Of a DNA stretch of 64,000 nt, positions 1 through 8,704 are shown one piece after another (the first letter of the stretch is position 1; every line of letters starts with the position of its first letter). The position numbers and the translations under genes are program-made. The stretch is from NCBI RefSeq assembly GCF_029714325.1, contig NZ_CP121666.1, positions 5,890,001 through 5,954,000 of the forward strand, read 5' to 3'. This stretch comes from Bradyrhizobium sp. CB1717. GTDB taxonomy: Bacteria > Pseudomonadota > Alphaproteobacteria > Rhizobiales > Xanthobacteraceae. The notes under the pieces are model-generated. The model was not told the DNA's origin, did not search any database, and saw only the letters and a list, made by a program, of their open reading frames with translations.

Positions 1-1
1 A

Positions 2-496
2 GGCAACGTGCTGCCGCGCGACGGCAAGACCGTCGGCCATTTGCGGGCCCGCGGTCCCTGGGTCGCCTCCGGCTATATGAAGCTGGAGGAAGGCCTCGAC
101 CGCGACGGCTGGCTGATCACCGGCGACATGGCCGTGATCGACAGCCAAGGCCACGTCACGCTGACGGACCGCTCCAAGGACGTGATCAAGTCGGGCGGCG
201 AGTGGATCTCCTCGATCCAGCTCGAGGATATCGCTCTGTCTCACCCCGACGTGCTGCAAGCCGCCGTCGTTGCCATCGCGCACGAGAAATGGCAGGAGCG
301 CCCCCTGCTCCTCGTCGTCCGCAAGAAGGGCGCGACCGTCGATGGCAAGACACTGCTCGAGCACATGCGCCCGAGGATCGCGAGCTGGTGGCTGCCGGAC
401 GCCGTCGAATTCCTCGACGAATTCCCGATGACCGGCACCGGCAAGGTGCTGAAATCGGCGCTGCGCGAGAAGTTTAGGGAGTATCGCGTCGCATGA
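2..496 (+). CDS. Acyl-CoA synthetase (AMP-binding family), C-terminal part, cut by left edge
   Basis: C-terminal 164 residues of an adenylate-forming fatty-acid/acyl-CoA ligase; the reading frame is open to the left edge, so the N-terminal ATP-binding core is missing here. Visible signatures are the hinge region [14 protein letters not shown], the adenylation motif [16 protein letters not shown] and the C-terminal lysine motif [12 protein letters not shown], which carries the catalytic Lys of the thioester-forming conformation. The SGGEWISS variant is typical of medium/long-chain FadD-like ligases. An acyl-CoA dehydrogenase follows 55 bases downstream on the same strand, so the two probably form a short acyl-CoA degradation unit. 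The exact substrate cannot be told from this fragment. Confidence 0.93.
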   Translation, partial: GNVLPRDGKTVGHLRARGPWVASGYMKLEEGLDRDGWLITGDMAVIDSQGHVTLTDRSKDVIKSGGEWISSIQLEDIALSHPDVLQAAVVAIAHEKWQERPLLLVVRKKGATVDGKTLLEHMRPRIASWWLPDAVEFLDEFPMTGTGKVLKSALREKFREYRVA

Positions 497-551
497 AGCG
501 ACGCGCGATCGCCCTCAAGTCCCCGCCGCCCAACGATCAAGGAAACGAACG

Positions 552-1763
552 ATGCTCTACCCGATGTCGCCCAAAGTCGTCGAGCTCAAGCGCAAGCTCG
601 AGAGCTTCATGGACCGGCACATCTATCCGAACGAGGAGCGGTTCTATCGCGAAGCCGAAGAGCTCGGACCGTGGAAGGTCTATCCCGTCGTCGAGGAGCT
701 GAAGCCGCTGGCGCGCGCCGAAGGTCTCTGGAATCTGTTCCTGCCGGAGTCCAGCCACGGCGCGGGTCTCACCAATCTCGAATATGCCCCGCTCTGCGAA
801 GTGATGGGCCGCTCGCATCTTGCGCCCGAAGTGTTCAACTGCTCGGCGCCCGACACCGGCAACATGGAGGTGCTGGAGCGCTACGGCACGGAGAAGGACA
901 AGGAGCGCTGGCTGAAGCCGCTGCTCGCGGGCGAGATCCGTTCCTGCTTCGCCATGACCGAGCCCGCCGTCGCATCATCGGACGCGACCAACATCGAGAG
1001 CTCGATCCTGCGCGACGGCGACCATTACGTCATCAACGGCCGCAAATGGTACACGACGAATGCGACCGATCCGCGCTGCAAGATCTGCATCTTCATGGGC
1101 AAGACCGATCCTGACAATCCGGATCGCCACAAGCAGCAATCCATGATCCTGGTGCCGATGGACACGCCGGGCATCGAGGTAAAGCGACCCCTGCCTGTGT
1201 TCGGCTTCTACGGCGTGCCGGATCGGGCCTCGGAAGTCGTCTTCACCAATGTGCGGGTGCCGAAGGAAAACATGCTGCTCGGCGAAGGCCGCGGCTTCGA
1301 GATCGCGCAGGGCCGCCTCGGCCCCGGCCGCATCCACCACTGCATGCGCCTGATCGGACTTGCCGAGCGCACGCTGGAGAAGATGTGCCGCCGCGTCCGC
1401 AGCCGCATCGCCTTCGGCAAGCCGGTCTCCGAGCAGACCGTGACGCAGGAGCGCATCGCGGAAGCCCGCATCATGATCGAGCAGGCTCGGTTGCTGACGT
1501 TGAACGCGGCTTACGCGATGGATACGGTCGGCAACAAGGTCGCGAAGAGCGAGATCGCGATGATCAAGGTCGCCGTGCCCAACATGGCCTGCCAGATCAT
1601 CGACTGGGCGATCCAGGCCCATGGCGGCGGCGGCACCTCGAACGATTTCGGTTTGACGCAGGCTTATGCGACGGCGCGTTTGCTGCGCCTTGCCGACGGG
1701 CCGGACGAGGTCCACCGGAATCAGATCGCGCGATTCGAGCTGAAGAAATACTCGAATGTCTAA
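552..1763 (+). CDS. Acyl-CoA dehydrogenase family protein
   Basis: 403-residue FAD-dependent acyl-CoA dehydrogenase, normal family length, oxidising an acyl-CoA at the alpha-beta bond and passing electrons to ETF. Seen: the N-terminal helical domain, the FAD/substrate signature [16 protein letters not shown] (about residues 135-150), the middle beta domain, and the C-terminal segment [23 protein letters not shown] that packs on the flavin. The start is set by AAGGAA about 7 bases before the ATG; a second Met four residues later is possible. It lies directly after the acyl-CoA ligase, consistent with one beta-oxidation-like unit. This subfamily (long N-terminal region, AHGGGG) is often linked to unusual or branched acyl-CoAs, but the substrate is not visible. 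Confidence 0.93.
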   Translation: MLYPMSPKVVELKRKLESFMDRHIYPNEERFYREAEELGPWKVYPVVEELKPLARAEGLWNLFLPESSHGAGLTNLEYAPLCEVMGRSHLAPEVFNCSAPDTGNMEVLERYGTEKDKERWLKPLLAGEIRSCFAMTEPAVASSDATNIESSILRDGDHYVINGRKWYTTNATDPRCKICIFMGKTDPDNPDRHKQQSMILVPMDTPGIEVKRPLPVFGFYGVPDRASEVVFTNVRVPKENMLLGEGRGFEIAQGRLGPGRIHHCMRLIGLAERTLEKMCRRVRSRIAFGKPVSEQTVTQERIAEARIMIEQARLLTLNAAYAMDTVGNKVAKSEIAMIKVAVPNMACQIIDWAIQAHGGGGTSNDFGLTQAYATARLLRLADGPDEVHRNQIARFELKKYSNV

Positions 1764-1764
1764 G

Positions 1765-1782
1765 CCGACGCCGGCGCGTCGG
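1765..1782 (+). terminator. GC-rich hairpin directly after acyl-CoA dehydrogenase
   Basis: Perfect 7-bp stem (CCGACGC / GCGTCGG) with a 4-base loop, beginning two bases after the stop codon. There is no clear T-run behind it, so it is a weak intrinsic-terminator candidate that may only separate the upstream genes from the epoxide hydrolase. Confidence 0.35.
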
Positions 1783-1822
1783 TACTAGTATAGGAGCACG
1801 CTTGTAGACAAGGAGGCCGGAC

Positions 1823-3145
1823 ATGACTGCAATCTCCTCCTCACCCACCCGGCGAAACCTCCTCGCAGGGTCAGCCGCAACTGGTGCCGTCAGCTTGCTT
1901 CCAATACATTTCGTCGCCGCACGCGCGCAATCGAAGCAAGGCGGGTCCCCGCTTGGTACGACCAAAGCCGACGCAATTCTTCCCTTCCGCGTCAATGTCC
2001 GGGGTGAAGACCTCGCTAATCTCCGCCGGCGCCTCGCGTCCACGCGCTGGCCCACCAAAGAGCTCGTTGAGGATCGGTCGCAAGGTGTGCAGCTGGCGAC
2101 GCTGCGGGCGCTCGCCCGCTACTGGTCGACTGAGTACGACTGGCGCAAGTGCGAGGCACGGCTGAACGCGCTGCCACAGTTCACGACCGTGATCGACGGG
2201 GTGAAGATCCATTTCATCCACGTCAAGTCCCGGCATGAGAACGCGCTGCCGCTGATCATGACCCACGGCTGGCCTGGGTCGGTCGTCGAGCTCCTCGATA
2301 CCGTCGGTCCCCTGACTGACCCGACCAAGTATGGTGGCACTCCCGACGATGCATTCCACCTGGTGCTGCCGTCCTTGCCTGGCTACGGCTTCTCGGGCGA
2401 GCCGACCGAACTCGGCTGGGACACCGCCCGCATCGCGCGTGCGTGGGCGGTGCTGATGGATCGCCTCGGCTACACGCGCTACGTCGCCCAGGGTGGCGAC
2501 GTAGGAGCCGCGGTAACGGATGCGATGGGGCGCCAGGCACCCAAGGGACTTCTCGGCATCCACCTCAACTTGCTCGCGGGTGTGGCGGCAATGTCCGACA
2601 AGCTGCCCGCAGAATCCGAGAAGGAACGCGCAGCGCAGAAGGCGGCCGCGACGTTTAGGGCGAGTGGCTTTGGCTACTTCCTGGAGCAGTCGACGCGGCC
2701 ACAGACGATCGGCTACGCCCTGCTGGACTCACCCCTCGGGCTCGCGAGCTGGATGCTCGACCATGACACGGACAGCTACTACAAGATTTCCCGAGCGTTC
2801 GTGGAGGGTAAGCCCGCGGGCAATCTCACCCGGGACAGCATCCTCGACAACATCACGCTGTACTGGCTGACGGGCACTGGGGCCTCGGCCGCACGGTGGT
2901 ACTGGGAGGCCGGACAGGCCGCAGCCCGTGCGGCCGGCAAGTCTCCTCCGGCGGTTGCGGTTCCCGTGGGATTTACGACGTTCCCCGGCGAAATCTTTGC
3001 TGCGCCCCGAAGTTGGGTCGAGATTATGTACCCCGGCCTCGCCTACTTCAGCGAGGTCGAACGTGGCGGACATTTCGCCGCCTGGGAGGAGCCCACGCTG
3101 TTTTCAGATGAGGTACGCGCAGCCTTCAGATCATTACGCAAATAA
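1823..3145 (+). CDS. Epoxide hydrolase (EHN-type alpha/beta hydrolase), Tat-exported
   Basis: 440-residue microsomal-type epoxide hydrolase. The N-terminus has a twin-arginine signal (SPTRRNLLAGSAATGAVSLLP) suggesting folded export to the periplasm. An EHN lid domain (about residues 52-160, with FRVNVRGEDLANLRRRL and STRWP) precedes the alpha/beta hydrolase fold: oxyanion loop HGWPGS (about 148-153), nucleophile Asp in GGDVGA (about 226) and catalytic His in RGGHFAAWEEP near the C-terminus. A strong AAGGAGG lies before the ATG. Most close relatives are cytoplasmic, so the signal peptide is a notable trait. The 3' end abuts a transposase remnant on the other strand, so the last few residues could have been altered by an old insertion. 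Confidence 0.9.
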   Translation: MTAISSSPTRRNLLAGSAATGAVSLLPIHFVAARAQSKQGGSPLGTTKADAILPFRVNVRGEDLANLRRRLASTRWPTKELVEDRSQGVQLATLRALARYWSTEYDWRKCEARLNALPQFTTVIDGVKIHFIHVKSRHENALPLIMTHGWPGSVVELLDTVGPLTDPTKYGGTPDDAFHLVLPSLPGYGFSGEPTELGWDTARIARAWAVLMDRLGYTRYVAQGGDVGAAVTDAMGRQAPKGLLGIHLNLLAGVAAMSDKLPAESEKERAAQKAAATFRASGFGYFLEQSTRPQTIGYALLDSPLGLASWMLDHDTDSYYKISRAFVEGKPAGNLTRDSILDNITLYWLTGTGASAARWYWEAGQAAARAAGKSPPAVAVPVGFTTFPGEIFAAPRSWVEIMYPGLAYFSEVERGGHFAAWEEPTLFSDEVRAAFRSLRK

Positions 3146-3149
3146 TAAC

Positions 3150-3300
3150 GGACTCGAGGCTCGACGCCGACGCAGTTGAGCACGCGCGTCAGATTGTAGG
3201 TCAGCGCACACCGCGCCATCTCCGTGGCGACCTTCGGCGGCGTCTTGCACAGGAAGGGCTGGCCGCGCGTTATGAGTCCACGCCCTAGAGACGGCGCAGG
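3150..3300 (-). pseudogene. Transposase remnant (C-terminal fragment)
   Basis: Reading the minus strand in one frame gives a string ending KTPPKVATEMARCALTYNL followed by TRVLNCVGVEP, which resembles the conserved C-terminus of IS1182/IS5-like transposases of rhizobia (pattern KTLPKVATEM..LAYNLTRVMNI.G). No start, no DDE core and no terminal repeats were found, so only a decayed tail remains. It overlaps the last codons of the epoxide hydrolase on the opposite strand. Confidence 0.6.
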
Positions 3301-3309
3301 GATCGGCGT

Positions 3310-3414
3310 CTAGTCGAAGCTTGGCGGCTCCTGGAAGGGCGCAGATACGTTCTGATTCGAAATCGCTTCGAGCATCGCTCCGAAAATGATGAACGGCAGA
3401 TAGAACGCAAGCAT
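3310..3414 (-). CDS. Small single-helix membrane protein (34 aa)
   Basis: 34-residue protein beginning MLAFYLPFIIFGAMLEAI. It has one hydrophobic helix (residues 2-18) followed by a short polar tail rich in Pro, Gln and Ser. The start is supported by a perfect AGGAGG nine bases upstream. It is the third of three tiny single-helix proteins on the minus strand behind the FUSC/HlyD efflux operon. Function unknown; by analogy with small partner proteins of transporters it could be an accessory subunit, but that is inference only. Confidence 0.55.
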   Translation of the reverse strand: MLAFYLPFIIFGAMLEAISNQNVSAPFQEPPSFD

Positions 3415-3539
3415 GATCGTATTCCTCCTGATGTGACAACCTTGGCCTGCAGGGCCAGGTTCCTCAAATTGACGCTCGCCCGCCTCGGAACATTTTCGGC
3501 GCTTACCGAGCTACCGACGAAAACGAGTCACAGGCCGTA

Positions 3540-3620
3540 TCAAGAACGCATCGCGTCAATCGCATGGGCGATCAGAACGGCTGCGCTTGCGGCAATGAGA
3601 AACACAAACAACCAGCTCAC
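3540..3620 (-). CDS. Small single-helix membrane protein (26 aa)
   Basis: 26-residue protein MSWLFVFLIAASAAVLIAHA followed by IDAMRS. Nearly the whole length is one transmembrane helix with a short positively charged C-terminus. The start codon is GTG, preceded by GGAGG at a spacing of five bases. It sits between two other tiny membrane proteins of the same strand. No family recognised. Confidence 0.5.
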   Translation of the reverse strand: MSWLFVFLIAASAAVLIAHAIDAMRS

Positions 3621-3741
3621 GTCCGCCTCCGATCCCGGAAGTGAACGCGTTCATCCGTGCACAGTCAAAAACCATCCGTCTGGAACCGCTATTCCGCGGC
3701 TCGCTGATGCTTCGCGGCAACAATTGCATCTGCTATCGGCG

Positions 3742-3813
3742 CTATCGGCAGAACGCCAACAGGAGCAACGCGCCGACGACACAGGCTGCTAGGACTAAAA
3801 ACCAAAGGCCCAT
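3742..3813 (-). CDS. Small single-helix membrane protein (23 aa)
   Basis: 23-residue protein MGLWFLVLAACVVGALLLLA followed by FCR. It is a single hydrophobic helix ending in a Cys-Arg. An ATG start follows a G-rich stretch (GGGGGA) that can serve as ribosome binding site. It lies about 110 bases downstream of the HlyD-type adaptor gene on the same strand and could be read through from that operon. Function unknown. Confidence 0.45.
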   Translation of the reverse strand: MGLWFLVLAACVVGALLLLAFCR

Positions 3814-3921
3814 ACAGTCCCCCGACTCAACACAGGCGAGTCAGGATTAGCCCCAGCATTTGGCATTGAAACGTTTGTCGCCGGTTTTCCCCAGGTCAAG
3901 CGCAATCATCTGCTCGCTGCG

Positions 3922-4788
3922 TTAGTCCAATACCTCCACCGTCGCGGAGCGGCCGGCGACCAGCGACACGTTGCCCGGAACATTGTCCAGCACGATCCGC
4001 ACCGGCACGCGCTGCGCGAGGCGCACCCAGCTAAACGTCGGGTTGACGTTGGCGAGCATGCTCGCGCCTTCCGCGCGGTCACGGTCCTCGATTCCGGCGG
4101 CAATGCTCTCGACGTGACCGGTGAGCGTGGTCTTCTCGCCCATCAGGCGGACCTGCACCCTGTCGCCGACGCGGATGCGCGCGAGCTTCGTTTCCTCGAA
4201 ATAGCCTTCGACATGCAGCGTGTCGGTGTCGACCAGTGCCATCACGCCCTTTCCGGCCGTGACATAGGCGCCGGGGCGCAGATCCATGTTGGTGATCACC
4301 CCGTTCACGGAAGCCCGAACCTCGCTGCGGTCGAGGTTAAGCTGCGCCACGGCGCGGTCGGCGACAGCTGCATCGAAGGTCGCCTTGGCCTGCAGCTGGG
4401 TGGCCAGCACCTGCTCCTGCTTCTGCTGCGAGACCGCGTCGGTCGTCAGCGTGCTGTAGCGCTTCAGATCGGCATTGGCCTGGTCGAGCGTGGCCTGATG
4501 ACCGGCCACCGACGCATCGGCCTGGCGCAGCGCCAGCGCAAATCGCTCGCGGTCGATCCGGAACAGAACGTCGCCGCGACGGACCTTCTGGTTGTCCTTG
4601 ACCAGCACCTCGGTGACGAAGCCGGAGACATCGGGGGCAACCTGGACCACATCGGCGCGCACGCGGCCGTCGCGGGTCCAGGGCGATTCCATGTAGTAGA
4701 CCCAGAGCTCGCGGCCGACGACGAGCGCGGCTACGACGGCAAGGACGGTCAGCGCGATGCGACCGAACAAGGCAAGATTGCCCTTCAT
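3922..4788 (-). CDS. HlyD-family periplasmic adaptor of aromatic-acid efflux pump (AaeA/EmrA-like)
   Basis: 288-residue membrane-fusion protein with an N-terminal inner-membrane anchor (residues about 7-25), then the biotinyl-lipoyl-like half SPWTRDGRVRADVVQVAPDV, a coiled-coil hairpin of modest length (about residues 80-150), the second lipoyl half and a beta-barrel domain containing GYFEETKLARIRVGD. It links an inner-membrane pump to an outer-membrane channel. Its ATG overlaps the stop codon of the DUF1656 gene (ATGA), showing translational coupling. Longer upstream in-frame readings run through the DUF1656 gene and are rejected. The set FUSC + DUF1656 + HlyD matches aaeB-aaeX-aaeA, known for hydroxybenzoate efflux. 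Confidence 0.9.
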   Translation of the reverse strand: MKGNLALFGRIALTVLAVVAALVVGRELWVYYMESPWTRDGRVRADVVQVAPDVSGFVTEVLVKDNQKVRRGDVLFRIDRERFALALRQADASVAGHQATLDQANADLKRYSTLTTDAVSQQKQEQVLATQLQAKATFDAAVADRAVAQLNLDRSEVRASVNGVITNMDLRPGAYVTAGKGVMALVDTDTLHVEGYFEETKLARIRVGDRVQVRLMGEKTTLTGHVESIAAGIEDRDRAEGASMLANVNPTFSWVRLAQRVPVRIVLDNVPGNVSLVAGRSATVEVLD

Positions 4789-4991
4789 GTGAGGTACTCC
4801 GAGAGATAGACGACGCCGCCGAGAAGGCAGACGAAGATGGCGAAATCGAACAGCGCGCGGTGCCACACCAGCCGGTAGAGGTCGAAGCGCTGCATCAGCC
4901 GGCGCAGCAGCGCGCTGAGGACGTAGGCGATGATGATCCACAGCAGCAGCGCCGGCACGAGCACGCCATAGACGTCGATCACATATCTCAT
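4785..4991 (-). CDS. DUF1656 small membrane protein (AaeX-like)
   Basis: 68-residue protein with two predicted transmembrane helices (about residues 8-28 and 48-66) and the family pattern IDVYGVLVPALLLWIIIAYV. DUF1656 proteins accompany FUSC pumps and HlyD adaptors; the E. coli member is AaeX, of unknown mechanism. It overlaps both neighbours by four bases (ATGA on each side), so the three genes are translated as a unit. Confidence 0.88.
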   Translation of the reverse strand: MRYVIDVYGVLVPALLLWIIIAYVLSALLRRLMQRFDLYRLVWHRALFDFAIFVCLLGGVVYLSEYLT

Positions 4992-7036
4992 GCGGCAACA
5001 CTTTCTGCGCGCGGCCGATAGGCCGGCGCGTCCGGGAACAGGCCGCGGCGGATGCCGACAAGGCCGATCAGGGCGTCCTCGCGCGCGCTGTCATTGGGAT
5101 CCTTCACCGCCTGGGCCAGCGCCCGGTCGACGCTCGTCAGCAGCTTGGCCGACATGCCATTCCCCGCATAGCTGCGGCAGGCCATGGCGAGCTGGTCGAG
5201 CATGTCGTCGATGACGGCAATGGTGGACGCTGCAAGCCCGTAGCGGGCGCGACGCAGGTCGATGATGTTGATGCCGATGCGGAGCTGCACCAGGCCGTCG
5301 GCGTCGCGGCGGTCGCTCTCCGAGAGGAACGCGATGCGCTGCACCAGCAGCCCGAGCCGATGCAGCATGAGGCCGGCGAATTCCGCGCGGTCGCGCTTGC
5401 CGCGGCGTTCGGCGGCAACCGCGAGCGTCTTCCAGTTCGACAGCACCAGACGGTTGGCAATCCATTCGGCGCCCACCCCGCGCGCGATCCGCGTCACCAG
5501 CTCGGCAATCACGACGCCGACGAAGAAGGCGACGGCCGAGTTGGCAAAGGCCGCAAAATCCGCGCTGTAGGTCGATTGCAGCGCCAGCAGCGTCGCGGTG
5601 TTGGCCGCGAGCGCCATGCCGGCGCCCGCCGTCGCCGGCCGGCTGATCAGGAAGCCATAGAGCAGGAAGGTCGGCGCCAGCGCGACGATCAGGACCTCGA
5701 CATGGGAGATCGCGGGCACCAGCGCGAACAGATAGACCGCGACCACCACGATGGCGACCAGCGACCACAGGCCGAAGCTGCGGATGAAGCGCGCCGGCTC
5801 GTCCTGCGCGGCGAAGAACGAGCAGGCGACCGCCGCCATCATCGGCGCCGATGCGCCGTCCGGCCAGCCGGTGCCGATCCAGAATGCGCAGCAGATCAGG
5901 ATGGCGATGGCGGCGCCGGCCGCCGACCACAGCGCAAGGCCGCGATCCCTGTGGCGCACCGGCGCGGCGCCGGCCTCGGAATGGAACGCAAGATCGAGCG
6001 TCGAGACGTTGCGGTTGTCGGCGATCGCCTCGGTCAGTTCACGGCAGTCGCGCGAGAGGTCGACGAGTTCGCGCAGTCGCAACAGCAGGCTTGTGGTGAT
6101 GATCCGTTCCCAGTCCGCGCTGTCATCGAGCACGGCCTGCTGCTCCGCGATCGCGGTGCGGATCCGCTCGGCCGGCTGCCGTGCGCCGACGTCGCTCACG
6201 ATCCATTGTGCGAGGTCTTCCAGCAGCCGCTTCAGCTCGGGCTGCCGCCGCAGGGCTTCCTCGCCCAGTGCAGCCAGTCGATCTTCGATCGAGGCGATCA
6301 CTGGCAGCAGCGTCAGCATCCGGAGCCGGATTTCGCCAAGGCCCGTCACCGCGTCGCGGTCCGTCAGCCGGTCATAGGCAAGATGGGTGGAGAGCGTGTC
6401 GATCTCGACGATGTCGGTCGCAAGCTTGAGGCGCTTACCACGGCGAAATTCGTCAGTACCCTCCCGCAATAGTACCGCCTGGCTGAGACGCCGCGCGTCC
6501 GCCAGCCAACTATCGACGCGGTGGGCCACGGCAGGAGCGACGCTGCGGGGAAACACGATGGTGGATACCAGGCTGGCACAGATGATGCCGAGCGAAATCT
6601 CCTCGAGCCTTGCCACCGCGGTATCGAAGATCGCACCGGGCTCGGACACCGAGGGGAAGCCGATCAGCGCCACCGTGTACCCCGCCAGCATGAAGACATA
6701 GCTGCGCGGCGTGCCGTCGAGCAGCGACAGATAGAGACAAAGCCCGACCCACAGCGCGATGGCGAGACAGAGCAGTTCCGGCGCGTCGATCAGGTTCGGC
6801 ACCAGCGCCACCGTCATGACGGCGCCGACCAGCGTGCCCATCACGCGGAAGAAAGCTTTCGAGCTGGTTGCCCCCGCCAGCGGCTGCGAGGTGATGTAGA
6901 CGGTCGCCATCGCCCAATAGGGCCGCGGCAGGTCCATCGCGAGCGCGATGACGAGCGCCAGCATCGACGCGGCGAACGTCTTCAAAGCAAAGATGAGGTC
7001 CGCGTGGCGGACCAGGAACGGCTTGTCTGCGCGCAT
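4988..7036 (-). CDS. FUSC-family inner-membrane efflux pump (AaeB-like)
   Basis: 682-residue fusaric-acid-resistance/aromatic-acid exporter. Two membrane halves, each with several hydrophobic helices (about residues 15-165 and 365-510), flank soluble helical regions, as in AaeB. Typical N-terminal text is DLPRPYWAMATVYITSQPLA followed by SSKAFFRVMGTLVGA. It probably extrudes aromatic carboxylic acids together with the HlyD adaptor, which fits a window rich in aromatic catabolism. The gene begins two bases after the MarR stop codon, so it is in the MarR operon and likely de-repressed by an aromatic ligand. Confidence 0.9.
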   Translation of the reverse strand: MRADKPFLVRHADLIFALKTFAASMLALVIALAMDLPRPYWAMATVYITSQPLAGATSSKAFFRVMGTLVGAVMTVALVPNLIDAPELLCLAIALWVGLCLYLSLLDGTPRSYVFMLAGYTVALIGFPSVSEPGAIFDTAVARLEEISLGIICASLVSTIVFPRSVAPAVAHRVDSWLADARRLSQAVLLREGTDEFRRGKRLKLATDIVEIDTLSTHLAYDRLTDRDAVTGLGEIRLRMLTLLPVIASIEDRLAALGEEALRRQPELKRLLEDLAQWIVSDVGARQPAERIRTAIAEQQAVLDDSADWERIITTSLLLRLRELVDLSRDCRELTEAIADNRNVSTLDLAFHSEAGAAPVRHRDRGLALWSAAGAAIAILICCAFWIGTGWPDGASAPMMAAVACSFFAAQDEPARFIRSFGLWSLVAIVVVAVYLFALVPAISHVEVLIVALAPTFLLYGFLISRPATAGAGMALAANTATLLALQSTYSADFAAFANSAVAFFVGVVIAELVTRIARGVGAEWIANRLVLSNWKTLAVAAERRGKRDRAEFAGLMLHRLGLLVQRIAFLSESDRRDADGLVQLRIGINIIDLRRARYGLAASTIAVIDDMLDQLAMACRSYAGNGMSAKLLTSVDRALAQAVKDPNDSAREDALIGLVGIRRGLFPDAPAYRPRAESVAA

Positions 7037-7038
7037 GG

Positions 7039-7512
7039 CTATTTCGCCTCGGGACCAGTCTTGAAGTCTTGCAGGCGACTGGCCCGCTGTTCGATGCGCT
7101 GAAGAGTCTCGAAGGTTATCGCAAGTTCCTCGGGCCCGATATCCTTCAGGAGGCTGGCCCGCACCCGGCGCAGCACCCGGTTGGTCTCCTCGACCTTGAC
7201 CGCGCCCGCTCTCGTCAAATGTAGCGTTTTGGCACGACGGTCGGTGGGATCTTCCCGGCGCTCGACCAGACCCTCGGCCTGGAGCAGGTCGATCAGGCGC
7301 ACCAGCGACGGCCCCTCGATGCCGAGCTCATCCGCGAGCGCGCCTTGCCGGACATGCTCGCCCTGGCGCGACAGCACCAGAAGCGGAATCGCAGTCGCAT
7401 AGGACAGGCCGTGCTCGGACAGCGCTGAATCCGACTCGCGCCGCCACATCCGCCCCAATCGCGCGATCAATCTGCCGATCTCGGCGTAGATGTGAGCCTG
7501 CGACGGAGCCAT
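7039..7512 (-). CDS. MarR-family regulator of the FUSC efflux operon
   Basis: 157-residue winged-helix repressor. The DNA-binding helix region GALADELGIEGPSLVRLIDL and the wing VERREDPTDRRAKTLHLT are clear MarR hallmarks. It is first in the operon with the efflux genes, and a perfect 9+4+9 inverted repeat lies just upstream of its start, so autoregulation is likely. The palindrome ends only four bases before the ATG, leaving no room for a normal ribosome binding site; the mRNA may be leaderless. Confidence 0.92.
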   Translation of the reverse strand: MAPSQAHIYAEIGRLIARLGRMWRRESDSALSEHGLSYATAIPLLVLSRQGEHVRQGALADELGIEGPSLVRLIDLLQAEGLVERREDPTDRRAKTLHLTRAGAVKVEETNRVLRRVRASLLKDIGPEELAITFETLQRIEQRASRLQDFKTGPEAK

Positions 7513-7516
7513 CCAA

Positions 7517-7538
7517 ATTAGATAGGATGCTATCTAAT
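7517..7538. promoter_or_regulatory. Putative MarR operator
   Basis: Perfect inverted repeat ATTAGATAG - GATG - CTATCTAAT, AT-rich in a GC-rich neighbourhood, directly upstream of the marR start. It has the size and symmetry of a MarR dimer site and probably overlaps the -10 region of the efflux operon. Confidence 0.7.
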
Positions 7539-7653
7539 AATTCGCAATCATGAGCCGATCACGAAATGGCGACCGACTCTCGGCAGCTTCTGGCGGAGTT
7601 CCTGAACGCCGGCGTGCCGTCCGAGCGACACGCCGCGCGCGATCGCCCTCGCC

Positions 7654-8562
7654 TCACTTCACCAGGTACACGTCCGGATCGGCGCTCGAGCTCGGAGTCT
7701 TGAAGGCGTTGCGCAGGGCCGGCGACATCGGGACGTTGTAGTTGAGCCCGTTCGGCGGCGTCGGAGACTCCAGCCACTTCCGATAGAGCACCTCGATCTC
7801 CGGGCTTGCGTAGAGCTCGGCCGTGGCGCGATCGGCCAGCGTCTTGAACGGCGCGTCCTCCCGCCGCAGCATGATCCCGAAGGGCTCGGCCTTCGCAAAG
7901 GTCTCCTCGCTGATCATGAACAGGGCCGGCTCCTTCGAGCGCGCAATGGCGACCGCGAGCTGGACGTCGTCGAGCGCGTAAGCCTGGGCCCGGTCGGTCT
8001 CCAGCAGCAGGAAGGCCTCGGCCTGGTCCACGGCCGGCATGATCCTGATGCCGAGATTGCGCTCGGTATTGACCTTCGCAAGCTGGTTCAGGTTGACCGA
8101 TCCGGCCACGGCCGTCACGGCCTTGCCCTTGAGATCGTCGATGGTGTTGATCTTGGCAGCCTTCTTGGCGGCGAAGCGCGTCGCGCTGAGGAAGTGCGTA
8201 TTGGTGAAAGCCACCTGCTTCTGGCGATCGGCGTTGTTGGTGGTCGCCGAGCAATGCAGGTCGAGCGTGCCGTTGACCATCAGCGGGATGCGGTTCGACG
8301 ACGTCACCGCGAGGGTCTCGACGGAAATGTCGGGCATGCCGAGCTGCTTCTTCACGGCATCGACGATCCTGAGGCAGATGTCCATGGCAAAGCCGACCGG
8401 CTTCTGGTTGCCATCGAGATAACTGAACGGGACCGAGGCCTCCTGATAGCCCAGCGTGATCTTTTTGGTCTCCTTCACCTTCTGGAGCGTACCCGTGAGG
8501 TCTTCGGCTGAAGCCGCGCCGGCAAGACATGTCACGGCCAGAAGAATGATGGGAAGACGCAT
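7654..8562 (-). CDS. Amino-acid ABC transporter periplasmic binding protein (GltI-like, SBP family 3)
   Basis: 302-residue solute-binding protein. Cleavable signal MRLPIILLAVTCLAGAASAE, then the bacterial family 3 fold: ITLGYQEASVPFSYLDG at the first strand and VGFAMDICLRIVDAV. The glutamate/aspartate-type motif SSNRIPLMVNGTLDLHCSAT, with its ligand-contacting Arg, points to an acidic amino acid or related ligand. The start is set by GAGGAG eight bases before this ATG; an ATG eight codons earlier lacks such a site. No permease or ATPase is adjacent, so it is an orphan binding protein or works with a remote system. Confidence 0.88.
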   Translation of the reverse strand: MRLPIILLAVTCLAGAASAEDLTGTLQKVKETKKITLGYQEASVPFSYLDGNQKPVGFAMDICLRIVDAVKKQLGMPDISVETLAVTSSNRIPLMVNGTLDLHCSATTNNADRQKQVAFTNTHFLSATRFAAKKAAKINTIDDLKGKAVTAVAGSVNLNQLAKVNTERNLGIRIMPAVDQAEAFLLLETDRAQAYALDDVQLAVAIARSKEPALFMISEETFAKAEPFGIMLRREDAPFKTLADRATAELYASPEIEVLYRKWLESPTPPNGLNYNVPMSPALRNAFKTPSSSADPDVYLVK

Positions 8563-8704
8563 CGGAGGGCTCCTCAAAGGGGTCATCGACCGGTGTCGAG
8601 ACGCAATCGCCGAGCTGATAGCGCATCAATGCAGCGGGCGCCAGACGAGGCAGGGTCTACCAGCTATCGCCTTTTTATATGCATCCCGGTCGAGGACAGT
8701 CGCC

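Noticed and set aside
3433..3792. 119-codon open frame on the plus strand
   Set aside because: No ribosome binding site, no recognisable motif, and it runs antisense to the small membrane-protein frames that do have strong start signals.
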